Assembly (NCBI GenBank): GCA_963734685.1
Contig: CAVTIC010000001.1
Coordinates: forward strand, 186,001-250,000
Length of the DNA stretch: 64,000 bases
Source of the DNA: JAOUEA01 sp963734685
Lineage (GTDB): Bacteria > Actinomycetota > UBA4738 > HRBIN12
Direction of reading: 5' to 3'
The position numbers were made by a program, and so were the translations under genes. This document shows, one piece after another, positions 45,485 through 54,369 of this stretch. Numbering within the stretch: position 1 is the first letter of the stretch; every line of letters starts with the position of its first letter. Below the pieces are notes generated by a model. It was not told where the DNA came from and did no database searches. It saw only the letters and a list, made by a program, of their open reading frames with translations.

Positions 45485-46411
45485 TCACCGCTCCCGTTCG
45501 GGGTCGTACTCGTAGTAGACCCAGCGGCCCGATGTCTTGAAGATCACGAGGATCACCGCGGCGGCCCCGAGGACCAGCACCCACGCCATCGCCGAGGCGT
45601 AGCCGTACCGACCGTTGTGGAACGCCTCGTTCCAGAGGTTGAGGAGGTAGAACGAGAGCGAGTCGCCCGATCCGCCCTGGGTCCCGCCGCGACTGAGGAC
45701 GTACGCGAGGTCGAAGACCTGGAAGGCATCGATCAGGCTCGTGAGCAGCACGAACAGCAGCGTCGGCGTCAGCATCGGGAGCGTGACGTAGCGGAAACGC
45801 TGCAGCGGCCCGGCGCCGTCGAGCTCGCGCGGCCTCGTAGAGCTGGGCGGAGATGTTCTGCAGGCCGGCGAGGTAGATGATCGCCCCGCCGCCGATCCCC
45901 CACAGCCCCACGAGCACGACCGACGGAACGGCCCAGGTCGGGCTGTCGAGCCAGCGCGGCGGGTCGTCGATCCCGATGGCTCGCAGCACCTCGTTGATCG
46001 CCCCGACGTCCGGATTCAGCAGCGCGACCCACAGGACCGCCACGGCGACGCCGCTGAGCACGGCCGGAAGGAAGAGGATCGTGCGGAACATGTTGATGCC
46101 ACGGATCTTGAGGTTCAGCAGGAGCGACAAGAGCAATCCGGTGATGATGTACAGCGGCACCGAGAGCACCATGTACTTCAGCGTGACCCGGATCGAGACC
46201 CAGAACGTCCGGTCGTCGAACAGCATCTCCGGTAGTTGTCCAAGCCCGAGCCACTGTGGCGGCGTGATGATGTCGTACTCGCTGAAGCTCAGGAGGAGTG
46301 ACGCGATGATCGGGATGAGCCAGAACCCGACGAGCCCGATCAGCCACGGGGACAGGAAGAGGTAGGCGGCGCGCTGCTCCTTCCGCGCCTGCAGCTCCCG
46401 TTCCGCTTCAT
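45485..46411 (-). CDS. ABC sugar permease (MalF/UgpA type), frameshifted
   Basis: About 309 codons. ATG 46411 lies seven to ten bases after GGAGGG. The next bases should read GAAGCG but one G seems to be missing, after which the frame gives ELQARKEQRAAYLFLSPWL and the first helix LIGLVGFWLIPIIASLLL. Further parts are YMVLSVPLYIITGLLLSLLL, FLPAVLSGVAVAVLWVALL and the EAA region AAR-to-LQRFRYVTLPMLTPTLLFV, where a second break lies near 45830; another lies near 46235. It ends YEYDPERER. It pairs with the MalG-type permease. Confidence 0.9.
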
Positions 46412-46445
46412 GGGCTCGTCCCTCCGTGGGCGTGCCACCGTCGAC

Positions 46446-47764
46446 CTACCCCTGCTGCTCCCAGGCGCTCCAGGCCTTGTCGAGGTTCTCCTGGATCGCC
46501 GGTGCGGCTTCGTCCAAGGCCTCCTGGGCGACTTCTCGCCGCCGATCACGAACCCCCAGGCGTCGTAGTACGGCGCGATCACGTCCCAGCGCGTTCGGGA
46601 CGAAGACCAGCGGCCGGGCGTGGCTCAGGATCTCGAGTCCTTCCTCGCGGCCGGGGATCCCCGCCGCCCAGTCGATCGCCTCGGCCTCGGCCAGGTCGAG
46701 CGGGATGTCCCCGTTGGTCTCGTACCGGATCCGCTGCCCCTCCGTCGTGAGGAACGCGATGAACTCCTTCGCCTCATCCGGATGCTCCGAGCTCGCCATG
46801 ACGCCGACGCTGTCGGACCAGACGAAGAAGTATGGCTCGACGCCCGTCGGGCGTGGGGACGGCCGTCGTTCCGTAGTTGATCCCCGCGTTCTCGACCTTG
46901 GGGAGGTCCTGGAAGTCGGTGATCACCATCGCGAGTTGGCCGTTCGCGAAGTAGTCGCGACCCTGCTCCCACGGGTCGAGGATGTTCGAGGTCGGCAGGC
47001 AGCCCTGCTCGTAGCCGTCGGCCAAGGTCTCGAACTGGCCGACGAAGGCCGGGCCGTTCACGTAGCCCCTCGGCGGTCCGGCCGTCAGCGCTGAACAGCA
47101 TGTCGAAGGGGACGTAGGCAAGCGGATCGGACGCCGCCGCCACCCCAGACGCCGTTCGCCTCGTCGGTGAGCTGACACGCGATGTCCACGAACTCCTCGG
47201 GCGTCATCGGTGGCCACGGCGCCGGGTACGGGATCCCCGCCGCGTCGAACATGTCCTTGTTGTAGAGCATCTGCACGGACCCCACGTAGGAGCCGAGGCA
47301 GTACAGCTGGCCTTCCGTAGTTGCAGCTGAACTCGTCCCCAGGTTCGACGATCGCCGGAACGTAGGTCGAGAGGTCGAGGCCCTGTCTCCTGCACCATGT
47401 CGTCGAGCGGCAGGAGCAGGCCCGCGCGCATCTGTTCGGGGCCGAAGACCAGGACGAGATCCGGCGCCTTGCCCGGCGGCGATCGCGGTGTCGAGCTTGA
47501 CCTCGTAGTTCTCCTCCGGATACGCCGTGATGTTCAGATCGACGTTCGGGTTCGCCGTCTCGAACTCGCTCTCATGGCGTCGCGAGGAACGACCGAGTCG
47601 CCCCCTTCGAATACCCAGTAGTCGAGGGTGACCTGCTCTCCCGAACCACCGCCGTCATCGCCGCCTCCTCCGCCGCCGGAGTCGCTCGTCGGGCTACTGG
47701 TGCAGCCGACCGCGAAGAGCGCCAGCACCGCCAGCAGCCCCGCGCTTCCCCGGATCCCTCGCAT
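46446..47764 (-). CDS. ABC sugar-binding lipoprotein, copy 1, frameshifted
   Basis: About 439 codons. ATG 47764 starts MRGIRGSAGLLAVLALFAVG, then a lipobox ending in Cys (VGCTSS) and a Gly/Asp-rich linker. Mature parts are EQVTLDYWVFEGG, VQMLYNKDMFDAAGIPYPAP, NGQLAMVITDFQDLPKVENA, ETNGDIPLDLAEAEAIDWA and a C-terminus AWSAWEQQG. It is a family 1 solute-binding protein of a CUT1 importer, anchored outside the membrane. It is a close tandem duplicate of the gene at 47694-49151 (most blocks nearly identical). Breaks near 47575, 47480, 47385, 47315, 47145, 47075, 46855, 46590 and 46535. Confidence 0.88.
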
Positions 47765-49151
47765 CACGTTGCCCCCTCGACCGTCCATCGGATCGGGTCG
47801 GTCCAAGCGACCGACGCATCCGGACATCTCGTGACGAAGTTCGGCTACGCGTCTGCTCCCAGTCCTCCCATTCCCTGTCCAGGTTCTCCTGGATGGCCGG
47901 TGCCGCGTCGTCCAGCGCCTCTTGGGCGGTCTTCTCACCAGCGAGGACGAACCCCCAGGCGTCGCTGTACGGGTCTTCGGACACGTCCCAGCGGTTCGGG
48001 ATGAAGATCCGCGGTCGGGCATGACTCAGCACCTCGAGACCGTCTTCGCGACCGGGGATGCCCTCCGCCCAGTCCACCTCGTCGGCGATCGCCAGATCGA
48101 GCGGGATGTCGCCGGTGGTCTCGTAGCGGATGCGTTGTCCCTCCGTGGCCAGGAAGGCGATGAACGCCATCGCCTCGTCGGGGTTCTCCGTGGACGACAT
48201 CACGGCCACGCTGTCGGTCCACACGAAGAAGAACGGCTCCACGCCCTCGGGCGTCGGCGGGGCCGTCGAGCCGTAGTTGATCCCGGCCTTCTCCACCTGT
48301 TCGAGACCCGCGAAGTCGGTGATCACCATGCCGAGCTGGCCCTTCGAGAAGTAGTCCATGCCCTGCGACCATGGATCCACGGCGTTCGGGGCCGGCAGGC
48401 AACCCTGCTCGTAGCCGCCCGCGAGCACCTCGAACTGGTGGACCACCTCCGGCCCGTTGACGTAGCCCATCGCCGTGCGGCCATCGGCGCTGTAGAACAT
48501 GTCCTCCGGCATGTACGACAGAGGATCGGAAGCCGCGCCACCCCAGACCTCGTTGTCCGCATCCGTCAGCTGGCACGCGATGTCGACGAACTCCTCTGGG
48601 GTCATGGGAGGCCACGGCGCCGGGTAGGGGATCCCGGCCGCATCGAACATGTCCTTGTTGTAGAGCATCTGCACCGAGCCGGCGAACGAACCCAGGCAGT
48701 ACAGGTGGTCCTCCCAGGCGCAGCTCAGGTCGTCCCCCGGTTCGACGATCGCCGGCACATACGTCGAGACGTCGATCCCTTCCTCAGCCACCATGTCCTC
48801 GATCGGCAGGATCAGTCCGGCCCGGATCTCGTCGGAACCGGGGTACAAGGTCAGATCAGGTTCCTTGCCCGCGGCGATGGCGGTGTCGAGCTTGACCCCG
48901 TAGTTCTCCTCGGGATACGCGGTGACGTCGAGGTCGATGTTCGGGTTGGCGGCCTCGAAGTCCGACTCGAGGGACGTGAGGAACCCCTCCTCCTCGAAGG
49001 TCCAGAGTTCGATCGTGACCTGCTCGCCGGAAGCGCCGCCGCCGTCGTCCCCGCCTCCCCCCCCTCCGTCGGCTTCGGGACTGCTCGTGCAACCTGCCGC
49101 GATGAGCGTGAGCACCGCGATCGATCCGATGGTCCTACGGACCCCCCGCAT
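47694..49151 (-). CDS. ABC sugar-binding lipoprotein, copy 2 (intact)
   Basis: An open frame of 485 residues. Its signal peptide is MRGVRRTIGSIAVLTLIAAG followed by lipobox Cys (AAGCTSS) and a Gly-rich linker. The solute-binding fold reads EQVTIELWTFEEEGFLTSLE, LTLYPGSDEIRAGLILPIED, VQMLYNKDMFDAAGIPYPAP and IPLDLAIADEVDWAEGIPG. The natural end is probably near EWEDWEQTR; an off-frame TAG at 47845 suggests a late one-base error, after which the frame runs 70 bases into the next gene. It is the first gene of the importer operon, 85 bases from operator site 15. Having two binding proteins with one channel may widen substrate range. Confidence 0.9.
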   Translation of the reverse strand: MRGVRRTIGSIAVLTLIAAGCTSSPEADGGGGGGDDGGGASGEQVTIELWTFEEEGFLTSLESDFEAANPNIDLDVTAYPEENYGVKLDTAIAAGKEPDLTLYPGSDEIRAGLILPIEDMVAEEGIDVSTYVPAIVEPGDDLSCAWEDHLYCLGSFAGSVQMLYNKDMFDAAGIPYPAPWPPMTPEEFVDIACQLTDADNEVWGGAASDPLSYMPEDMFYSADGRTAMGYVNGPEVVHQFEVLAGGYEQGCLPAPNAVDPWSQGMDYFSKGQLGMVITDFAGLEQVEKAGINYGSTAPPTPEGVEPFFFVWTDSVAVMSSTENPDEAMAFIAFLATEGQRIRYETTGDIPLDLAIADEVDWAEGIPGREDGLEVLSHARPRIFIPNRWDVSEDPYSDAWGFVLAGEKTAQEALDDAAPAIQENLDREWEDWEQTRSRTSSRDVRMRRSLGPTRSDGRSRGQRDARDPGKRGAAGGAGALRGRLHQ

Positions 49152-49235
49152 GCGAATCCCCTCCTCCAGATCGAGACCCCGGGGGCCCGGCCCCCTGATG
49201 CCTTGTACGCAGCCCCGGCTCGGCTTGGCTCGGCA

Positions 49236-49249
49236 TGGTAACGTTCCCA
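49236..49249 (-). promoter_or_regulatory. Island operator, site 15
   Basis: TGGTAACGTTCCCA on plus, TGGGAACGTTACCA on minus, followed by T (TACCAT). It lies between the divergent ABC importer operon (start 49151) and the GH67-like/uronate operon (start 49309), so one site can govern both uptake and intracellular breakdown. Confidence 0.88.
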
Positions 49250-49308
49250 GGTCGCGGAGTAAAGGCAGGGCGAACTGCCGCTGGTTCCCGAGCCTGGAAG
49301 GAGCGCCG

Positions 49309-51891
49309 GTGACCGGATCCCTCGAGGTCACCAACGACATCGGCGACGCCGCGACGGAGTTCGGGGCTTCGCAGCTACGGGTGTTGCAGGACCCGGGCGT
49401 CGGCCCGGTTCGGATGGCGATCGACCCGACGCTCGGCGCGGAGGCCTTCGAGATCCGCGTCGGCGACGGAGGCACCACGATCTCCGGGGGCGACTCCCGA
49501 GGCGCCATGTACGGTGCCTTCGAGGCGGCCGAGCAGGTGAGATCGTCTGGCTCCGTCGCCCCGACGACCAAACAACCGTACCTTGCCGTCCGGGGCTTGA
49601 AGTTCAACCTCCCCCTCTCCGGCTCGTGGTACCTCACGGCCGATGACCTCGCGCGGAGCGAGTGGTTCTGGGACCTCGGCTACTGGGAGCGGTTCCTCGA
49701 CGAAGCCGCACGCAACCGTTACAACGCCGTCACTTTCTGGGCCGCCCATCCGTTCGACGAGATGGTCCGTGTGCCCGAGTATCCCGAGGCTTCGGCCGTC
49801 GACAGCGCCACCCTGGACGCCCGGATCACGTTCTTCCGCCGCGTCTTCCAGATGGCGGCCGACCGTGCGATCGACACGTTCCTCGTGACGTGGAACATCC
49901 ACCTTCCGACAGCCTTCGCGAGCCACCATGGGATCCCCGCGACCGGCCACGATTCGCCGCTGGTGCGCGACTACATGCGACGGACCCTGGTGTCGTGCCT
50001 GACGACCTACCCGATGCTCACGGGCCTCGGCACCGCCGCCGCGGAAGAGATGCCGGGCATGAACGCCCGAGAGCGACTCGATTGGGTCCGAGACACCTAC
50101 ATCGCAGCCCTGGAGGAAGCGGGCAGGACGACGCCGTTCATCCTGCGCGATTGGGGAGCGGCGCCGGACGAGGCGTCCGTGATGCTGGACGAGGTCGGGT
50201 ACGCGGGAGGCGTCCACCTCGACATCAAGTACAACGGCGAACACATGTACTCCTCCCCGCGACACCACATCGTCGAGTCCGGATGGCTCTCTCGTGAGCG
50301 CCGTCCGTTCCGACTGTTGCCACATCTCCGGAACGACGACCTCGTCTACTTCCGATGGGGGGACCCCGCCTTCACGCGAGCGACCTTGGAGAACGTCAAG
50401 CGCCTCGGTTCGGTCGGCTTCGTCGAAGGATCCGAGATCGACATCCCCGGACCGGACGTGCAGCACACGGGGCCGGCGGAGTCGCACGTCGCGTGGTCGT
50501 TCAAGTTCGAGAAGCATTGGTTCCGCTACATGCTCTGGGGTCGCCTCGGGTACGACCTCGATGAACCCGACGATCGCTGGATCTCCCACTTCGATCAGCG
50601 GTTCGGCGAAGGGGCCGGCGTCGATGTCTTCGACGCACTGCGTGAGGTGAGTCGCATCGCTCCGCTGATGACGTCCTACCACTGGGCCTTCATGGACGGT
50701 GACTGGTATCCGGAAGGGTCGATCGGCAGCTGGAACACGTCGTGGGAGCTGCCGAGGCCGAACTATCGACGCGCGACTGACTATCACGACATCCTGGCGT
50801 ACATCTTCAACAGCGCGATCGACGACGAGTACGCGAGCATCCCCGAGTACCTCGCGGGCTCGAAGGCGGTGGGACCACTCGACGTGGCGACAGAGCTCGC
50901 AGGATGCAGCGCCCGAGCGATGGCGGCCCTCGCCAAGGCGCGCTCCGGCGTCGATCGGTCGCTCGAGGAGTTCGAGTGCACGGCGCAGGACATCGAGGCC
51001 TACTCGGCGCTCGGCCGCTATTACGCGGAGAAGCTTCAGGGCGCGGTGTCGTTGGCGAAGTTCCTCTTCTTCGGTGATGAGCGAGATCGAACCGGCGCGG
51101 TCTCGAGCTTGGAGCGAGCCCTGGCCGCGTGGCACGAGGTCGTCGCGATCACGGAGGAGCACTACCTGCCCCAGGACATCTTCCTCATCGGCCATTTCCA
51201 CTGGAAGGACCTGACGACGGACGTCGAGCGCGACATCGCGATCGCCCGGGACGCTCGACCGTTCCGGACGGAGTCCTCGTACGCCCTCGAGGGGATGCAC
51301 CCCTGGTTGGCCTACTCGAGGGAACTGTTCGGTTTCGTGGACGAGCCCACCCCTGATGGCGACGGGGTCGTGGTCCGCCTCGAGGCCGAGTCGACCGAGT
51401 CGAGGACCCCCGAGTGGATGGTCGTGGGCGATCCCGATACCGCCAGCGGCCGATGCCTGGAGCTCCGGCTCGATGCCGACCAGACGGTCGACATCACACC
51501 GATGTCGGTCGCCGAAGAGGCGCACGCCGACGGCGCGCTCGCGATCACGCAGGCGCTCAGCGCGAGATACGCGGTCGATCTGCCGGCCGATGGCCGGTAC
51601 GACCTGTCGGTGCGATGTCGATGGGGATCCGAGGCAGGCTCACTGGGCATCCTCGTGGACGAGGGCAACCTCTCCCTCGAGGAGGGCCTCCGACGACATC
51701 GCGTACGACGACCCGCCGACGCCCCGCCGGGGACGTGGATCGAGCAGCGGTGGAAGACTCGGCTGGATCTCGGAGCGGGTCGGCACTCGATCCGCCTGTA
51801 CAGCCGGGCTCCCGGCCTCGGGGTCGATCGCATCACGCTCCGGCACACCGGTGTCGATGCCCCCGGCACGTCGGCGCACGAGCACGACTGA
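49309..51891 (+). CDS. GH67/GH115-like glycosidase (alpha-glucuronidase-like), intact
   Basis: 860 residues. The N-terminal domain (IRVGDGGTTISGGDSRGAMY, GAFEAAEQV) is the small alpha/beta fold that precedes GH20, GH67 and GH115 barrels. The barrel has YNAVTFWAAHPFDEMV, DTFLVTWNIHLPTAF, LTGLGTAAAEEMPG, PFILRDWGAAPDEA, HLDIKYNGEHMYSSPRHH and FVEGSEIDIPGPDVQH; acidic residues on these strands are catalytic candidates. A C-terminal galactose-binding-like domain (YDLSVRCRWGSEAG, RLYSRAPGLGVDRITL) follows. No signal peptide, so intracellular. GTG 49309 follows GGAAGGAG. It heads an operon with a sugar-acid enolase-superfamily enzyme and uronate dehydrogenase, which supports release of a uronic acid. 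Confidence 0.72.
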   Translation: MTGSLEVTNDIGDAATEFGASQLRVLQDPGVGPVRMAIDPTLGAEAFEIRVGDGGTTISGGDSRGAMYGAFEAAEQVRSSGSVAPTTKQPYLAVRGLKFNLPLSGSWYLTADDLARSEWFWDLGYWERFLDEAARNRYNAVTFWAAHPFDEMVRVPEYPEASAVDSATLDARITFFRRVFQMAADRAIDTFLVTWNIHLPTAFASHHGIPATGHDSPLVRDYMRRTLVSCLTTYPMLTGLGTAAAEEMPGMNARERLDWVRDTYIAALEEAGRTTPFILRDWGAAPDEASVMLDEVGYAGGVHLDIKYNGEHMYSSPRHHIVESGWLSRERRPFRLLPHLRNDDLVYFRWGDPAFTRATLENVKRLGSVGFVEGSEIDIPGPDVQHTGPAESHVAWSFKFEKHWFRYMLWGRLGYDLDEPDDRWISHFDQRFGEGAGVDVFDALREVSRIAPLMTSYHWAFMDGDWYPEGSIGSWNTSWELPRPNYRRATDYHDILAYIFNSAIDDEYASIPEYLAGSKAVGPLDVATELAGCSARAMAALAKARSGVDRSLEEFECTAQDIEAYSALGRYYAEKLQGAVSLAKFLFFGDERDRTGAVSSLERALAAWHEVVAITEEHYLPQDIFLIGHFHWKDLTTDVERDIAIARDARPFRTESSYALEGMHPWLAYSRELFGFVDEPTPDGDGVVVRLEAESTESRTPEWMVVGDPDTASGRCLELRLDADQTVDITPMSVAEEAHADGALAITQALSARYAVDLPADGRYDLSVRCRWGSEAGSLGILVDEGNLSLEEGLRRHRVRRPADAPPGTWIEQRWKTRLDLGAGRHSIRLYSRAPGLGVDRITLRHTGVDAPGTSAHEHD

Positions 51892-51919
51892 AGGGAGCTC
51901 GGGTGGAGCGCTCGGCCGC

Positions 51920-53018
51920 ATGAGCCTCACGTTCGGATCGGTCGACGCGATCGTCCTCTCGATGCCGGCGCTGCCGACCGAGCCTGGGTCGCCGTGGCTC
52001 GAACGCCTCGGGAGACATCTGGTCATCCGCGTCAACACGAGCGATCCGGATCTGTATGGATGGGGTGAGTCGTTCGCCATCGGCGCGCCGGATGCGGTGG
52101 CAACCGTCATCCGTGAAACCGTCTCGCCTGTGCTTGCCGGTCGTCGGTTCGACGACCCTCGTGATGTCGTGGACGAACTCCAGCGAGAGCTCCACCAGTT
52201 CGCCAGGAGCGGGATCGGGCAGTACGCATTGAGCGGAGTCGACATCGCGCTGTGGGATCTCGCCGGCAAGATGCAAGGGCTCTCCGTCGCGGCGCTGCTC
52301 GGCGGGGGGAAGCGCAGTCGGATCCCCGCGATGGCAAGCCTGCTGCGGTATGAGACCCCGGCGGATGTCGCCCGTGCGACCGACTCCTGGCTCGCCGCAG
52401 GGTTCGGCAGCACGAAGCTCCACCAGACAGATGTCGAGTCGGTCCGGGCGGCCATCGCGGTTGCCGGCGATCCCGGTCGCGTGGCCCTCGACCTGAACTG
52501 CGCGTGGCCGCGAGAGACCGCCATGGACACCGTTCGCGCCCTCGACCCGCTCGGCCTCCTGTGGATAGAGGAGCCGGTGTGGCCGCCCGACGACTACGAG
52601 GGGCTCGCCGGCATCCGCGCGTCCTCGTCGACGCCGATCGCGGCAGGAGAGAACGAAGCCGGTTCGGCGTCGTTCTCCCGCTTGATGGACGCCCACGCGG
52701 TCGACGTGGTCCAACCGAGCGTCGCCAAGGCCGGGGGGATCTCGGTCGTGAAGGATGTGGTCGCAGGCTGCTGCTGCGCGCCGGCTGGTCCCGTCCCCGC
52801 ATTCCTTCTACTTCGGACCCGGCCTTGCCGCGTGCGTTCACCTGGCGGCCGCGTTCGGATCGGTCCCATGGGTGGAGTTCCCTGCGGCGCAGCTGGAGCA
52901 GCCCCTCCTCAGCCCCGACATCGTGCCGGAGGCAGGTCATTTCCGAGTGCCTGCCGGTCCCGGGCTCGGTATCGAGGTGAACCCCGACCTCCTGGCCGCA
53001 GCGGGGTTCGAAGGATGA
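51920..53018 (+). CDS. Enolase-superfamily sugar-acid enzyme (MR/MLE), one frameshift
   Basis: About 366 residues. It starts MSLTFGSVDAIVLSMPALP; the barrel has FGSTKLHQTDVES, then metal ligands ALDLNCAWPRE, WIEEPVWPPDDYEGLA and AAGENEAGSASF. KLHQ replaces the usual K-x-K, and the C-terminal His is in PSPHSFYFGPGLAA. An extra base near 52771 (GTCGCAGGCTGC) breaks the frame; without it VVKDVVA joins AAARRLVPSP. Its place between the glucuronidase-like gene and uronate dehydrogenase suggests a galactarolactone cycloisomerase, glucarate or galactarate dehydratase role. ATG 51920 is 28 bases after the glycosidase stop. Confidence 0.85.
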
Positions 53019-53037
53019 CCTCCGGACCCCCGAAGCC

Positions 53038-53850
53038 GTGCGACACGCAGAGCGGGTCGCCGTCACCGGCGCGGGCGGCACGATCGGCACGACCCTCCTC
53101 AGCGAGCTCTCCGACCGGTATGACTTCGTCCCCATCGAGAGGAGCGGCGCCGCCCTCGACGGGTGGCTCGTCGCCGATCTCGCGGATCTCGAGGGCCTCG
53201 AGCGCGCATTCGCGGGCTGCCGGGCGGTCGTCCACCTCGCCGCGGCGACCGACGTCTCGGCGCCGTGGGAGGAGGTCTTGCCCTCCAACATCGTCGGAAC
53301 CTACAACGTGTTCGAGGCCGCACGGCGCGCCGGTGTCGACAAGATGGTGTTCGCATCGAGCAACCACGTGGTGGGGATGTTCGAAGCGGCCTCGGGGCCG
53401 CCTCTCTATCGCTTGGACGATCCCCGCATGATCGATCACCGCGAGGGGATACGGCCGGATTCCCTCTACGGCGCGAGCAAAGCCTTCGGCGAGGCCCTCG
53501 GTCGCTACTACGCGGAGGCCTTCGAGATGTCGGTCGTGTGCCTCCGCATCGGATCCGTCCTGCCCGACGATGATCCGAGCGGAGCTTCCGTGGCCGAAGG
53601 GAGCGGATGGTTCGGCCTTTCCGAGGCCGATCGCTACAGGCGGCTCCGGGCGACGTGGCTGAGTCAGCGCGACTGCGGCCGGCTGGTCGCGTCCGCGCTC
53701 GATGCGGAGGTCGGTTGGGCGGTGGTCTTCGGAACGTCCGCGAATCCGCGACGGCTCTGGGACCTCGACCATGCCCGCGAGGCGATCGGCTACGAGCCGC
53801 AAGACTCCGCGCCGGATCGGCTCGGTGAGGGGCCTCCTCAGGAACGCTGA
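53038..53850 (+). CDS. udh: Uronate dehydrogenase-like NAD-dependent SDR
   Basis: 270 residues of an extended short-chain dehydrogenase. The NAD motif is VAVTGAGGTIGTTLL. The string FASSNHVVGMFE, the active-site YGASKAFGEALG (Tyr, Lys), VCLRIGSVLPDDDP and ATWLSQRDCGRLV are the specific pattern of uronate dehydrogenases, which oxidise D-glucuronate or D-galacturonate C1 to the aldaric lactone. The start is uncertain: GTG 53038, 20 bases after the preceding stop, gives the natural N-terminus; no ribosome binding site stands out. With the lactonase, MR/MLE enzymes and hydroxyacid dehydrogenases it outlines an oxidative uronate route. A hairpin overlaps its stop codon. Confidence 0.8.
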   Translation: MRHAERVAVTGAGGTIGTTLLSELSDRYDFVPIERSGAALDGWLVADLADLEGLERAFAGCRAVVHLAAATDVSAPWEEVLPSNIVGTYNVFEAARRAGVDKMVFASSNHVVGMFEAASGPPLYRLDDPRMIDHREGIRPDSLYGASKAFGEALGRYYAEAFEMSVVCLRIGSVLPDDDPSGASVAEGSGWFGLSEADRYRRLRATWLSQRDCGRLVASALDAEVGWAVVFGTSANPRRLWDLDHAREAIGYEPQDSAPDRLGEGPPQER

Positions 53851-53856
53851 GGAGGC
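53832..53856 (+). terminator. Hairpin at the end of the uronate operon
   Basis: GCCTCCTCAG and CTGAGGAGGC form a perfect 10-bp stem around a five-base loop (GAACG). The right arm contains the TGA stop at 53848-53850. No T-run follows, so it may be a GC-rich terminator of the actinobacterial type or an mRNA 3' protector rather than a canonical intrinsic terminator. Confidence 0.6.
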
Positions 53857-53911
53857 GTCATCCAGATCTGCCGACCCAGCGATGCAACCGCGCGCGTTGC
53901 GGCGGGGAACC

Positions 53912-53925
53912 TGGGAACGATACCA
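53912..53925 (+). promoter_or_regulatory. Island operator, site 16
   Basis: TGGGAACGATACCA followed by T (TACCAT). It ends eight bases before the ATG of the cupin gene at 53934 and controls a four-gene plus-strand operon. Confidence 0.85.
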
Positions 53926-53933
53926 TCCACACG

Positions 53934-54356
53934 ATGACGGTCCGACCTGACGACACCGTTGATCCTGAGCCCGACGGCCCGGACGCGGATGTCGACATGG
54001 TCGTCGCGCGAACCCTCTCCCCCGACCACCGGCCCTCCTGGTCGGACGTGACCTCTGCGGGCACGTTCCGGGTCGAGCCCGGAGGGTCGTTCGATCGCCA
54101 TTTCCACGATTGCGACGAGTACTGGCTGGTGTTCGGCGGCCGGGCTCGGGTGGTGGTCGGCACGACCCACTACGAGGTGGAAGCCGGCGACATCGTCTGC
54201 ACGCCCACCGGCACCGACCACGACGTCGTGGGCATCTACGAGACGCTGGAGGCGTTCTGGTTCGAAGGTCGCACGCCTCCGGGCGGACGGATCGGTCACC
54301 TGCATCGCAGCGACGCCGACGCCCAGGGGCACGTCGTGCCGGCCATCGAGGCGTGA
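53934..54356 (+). CDS. Cupin-domain protein
   Basis: 140 residues with one cupin. Motif 1 DRHFHDCDEYWLVFGGRARV and motif 2 PTGTDHDVVG hold the metal ligands (His, His, Glu, His). Small cupins in sugar clusters are mutarotase-, epimerase- or lyase-like, or bind the sugar for regulation; which one cannot be told. First gene of an operon with a 2-hydroxyacid dehydrogenase, an SDR and a lactonase, the gaps being 13, 28 and 4 bases. The ATG is eight bases past operator site 16 with no ribosome binding site between, so it may be leaderless. Confidence 0.87.
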   Translation: MTVRPDDTVDPEPDGPDADVDMVVARTLSPDHRPSWSDVTSAGTFRVEPGGSFDRHFHDCDEYWLVFGGRARVVVGTTHYEVEAGDIVCTPTGTDHDVVGIYETLEAFWFEGRTPPGGRIGHLHRSDADAQGHVVPAIEA

Positions 54357-54369
54357 CGGAGACCTCGGC

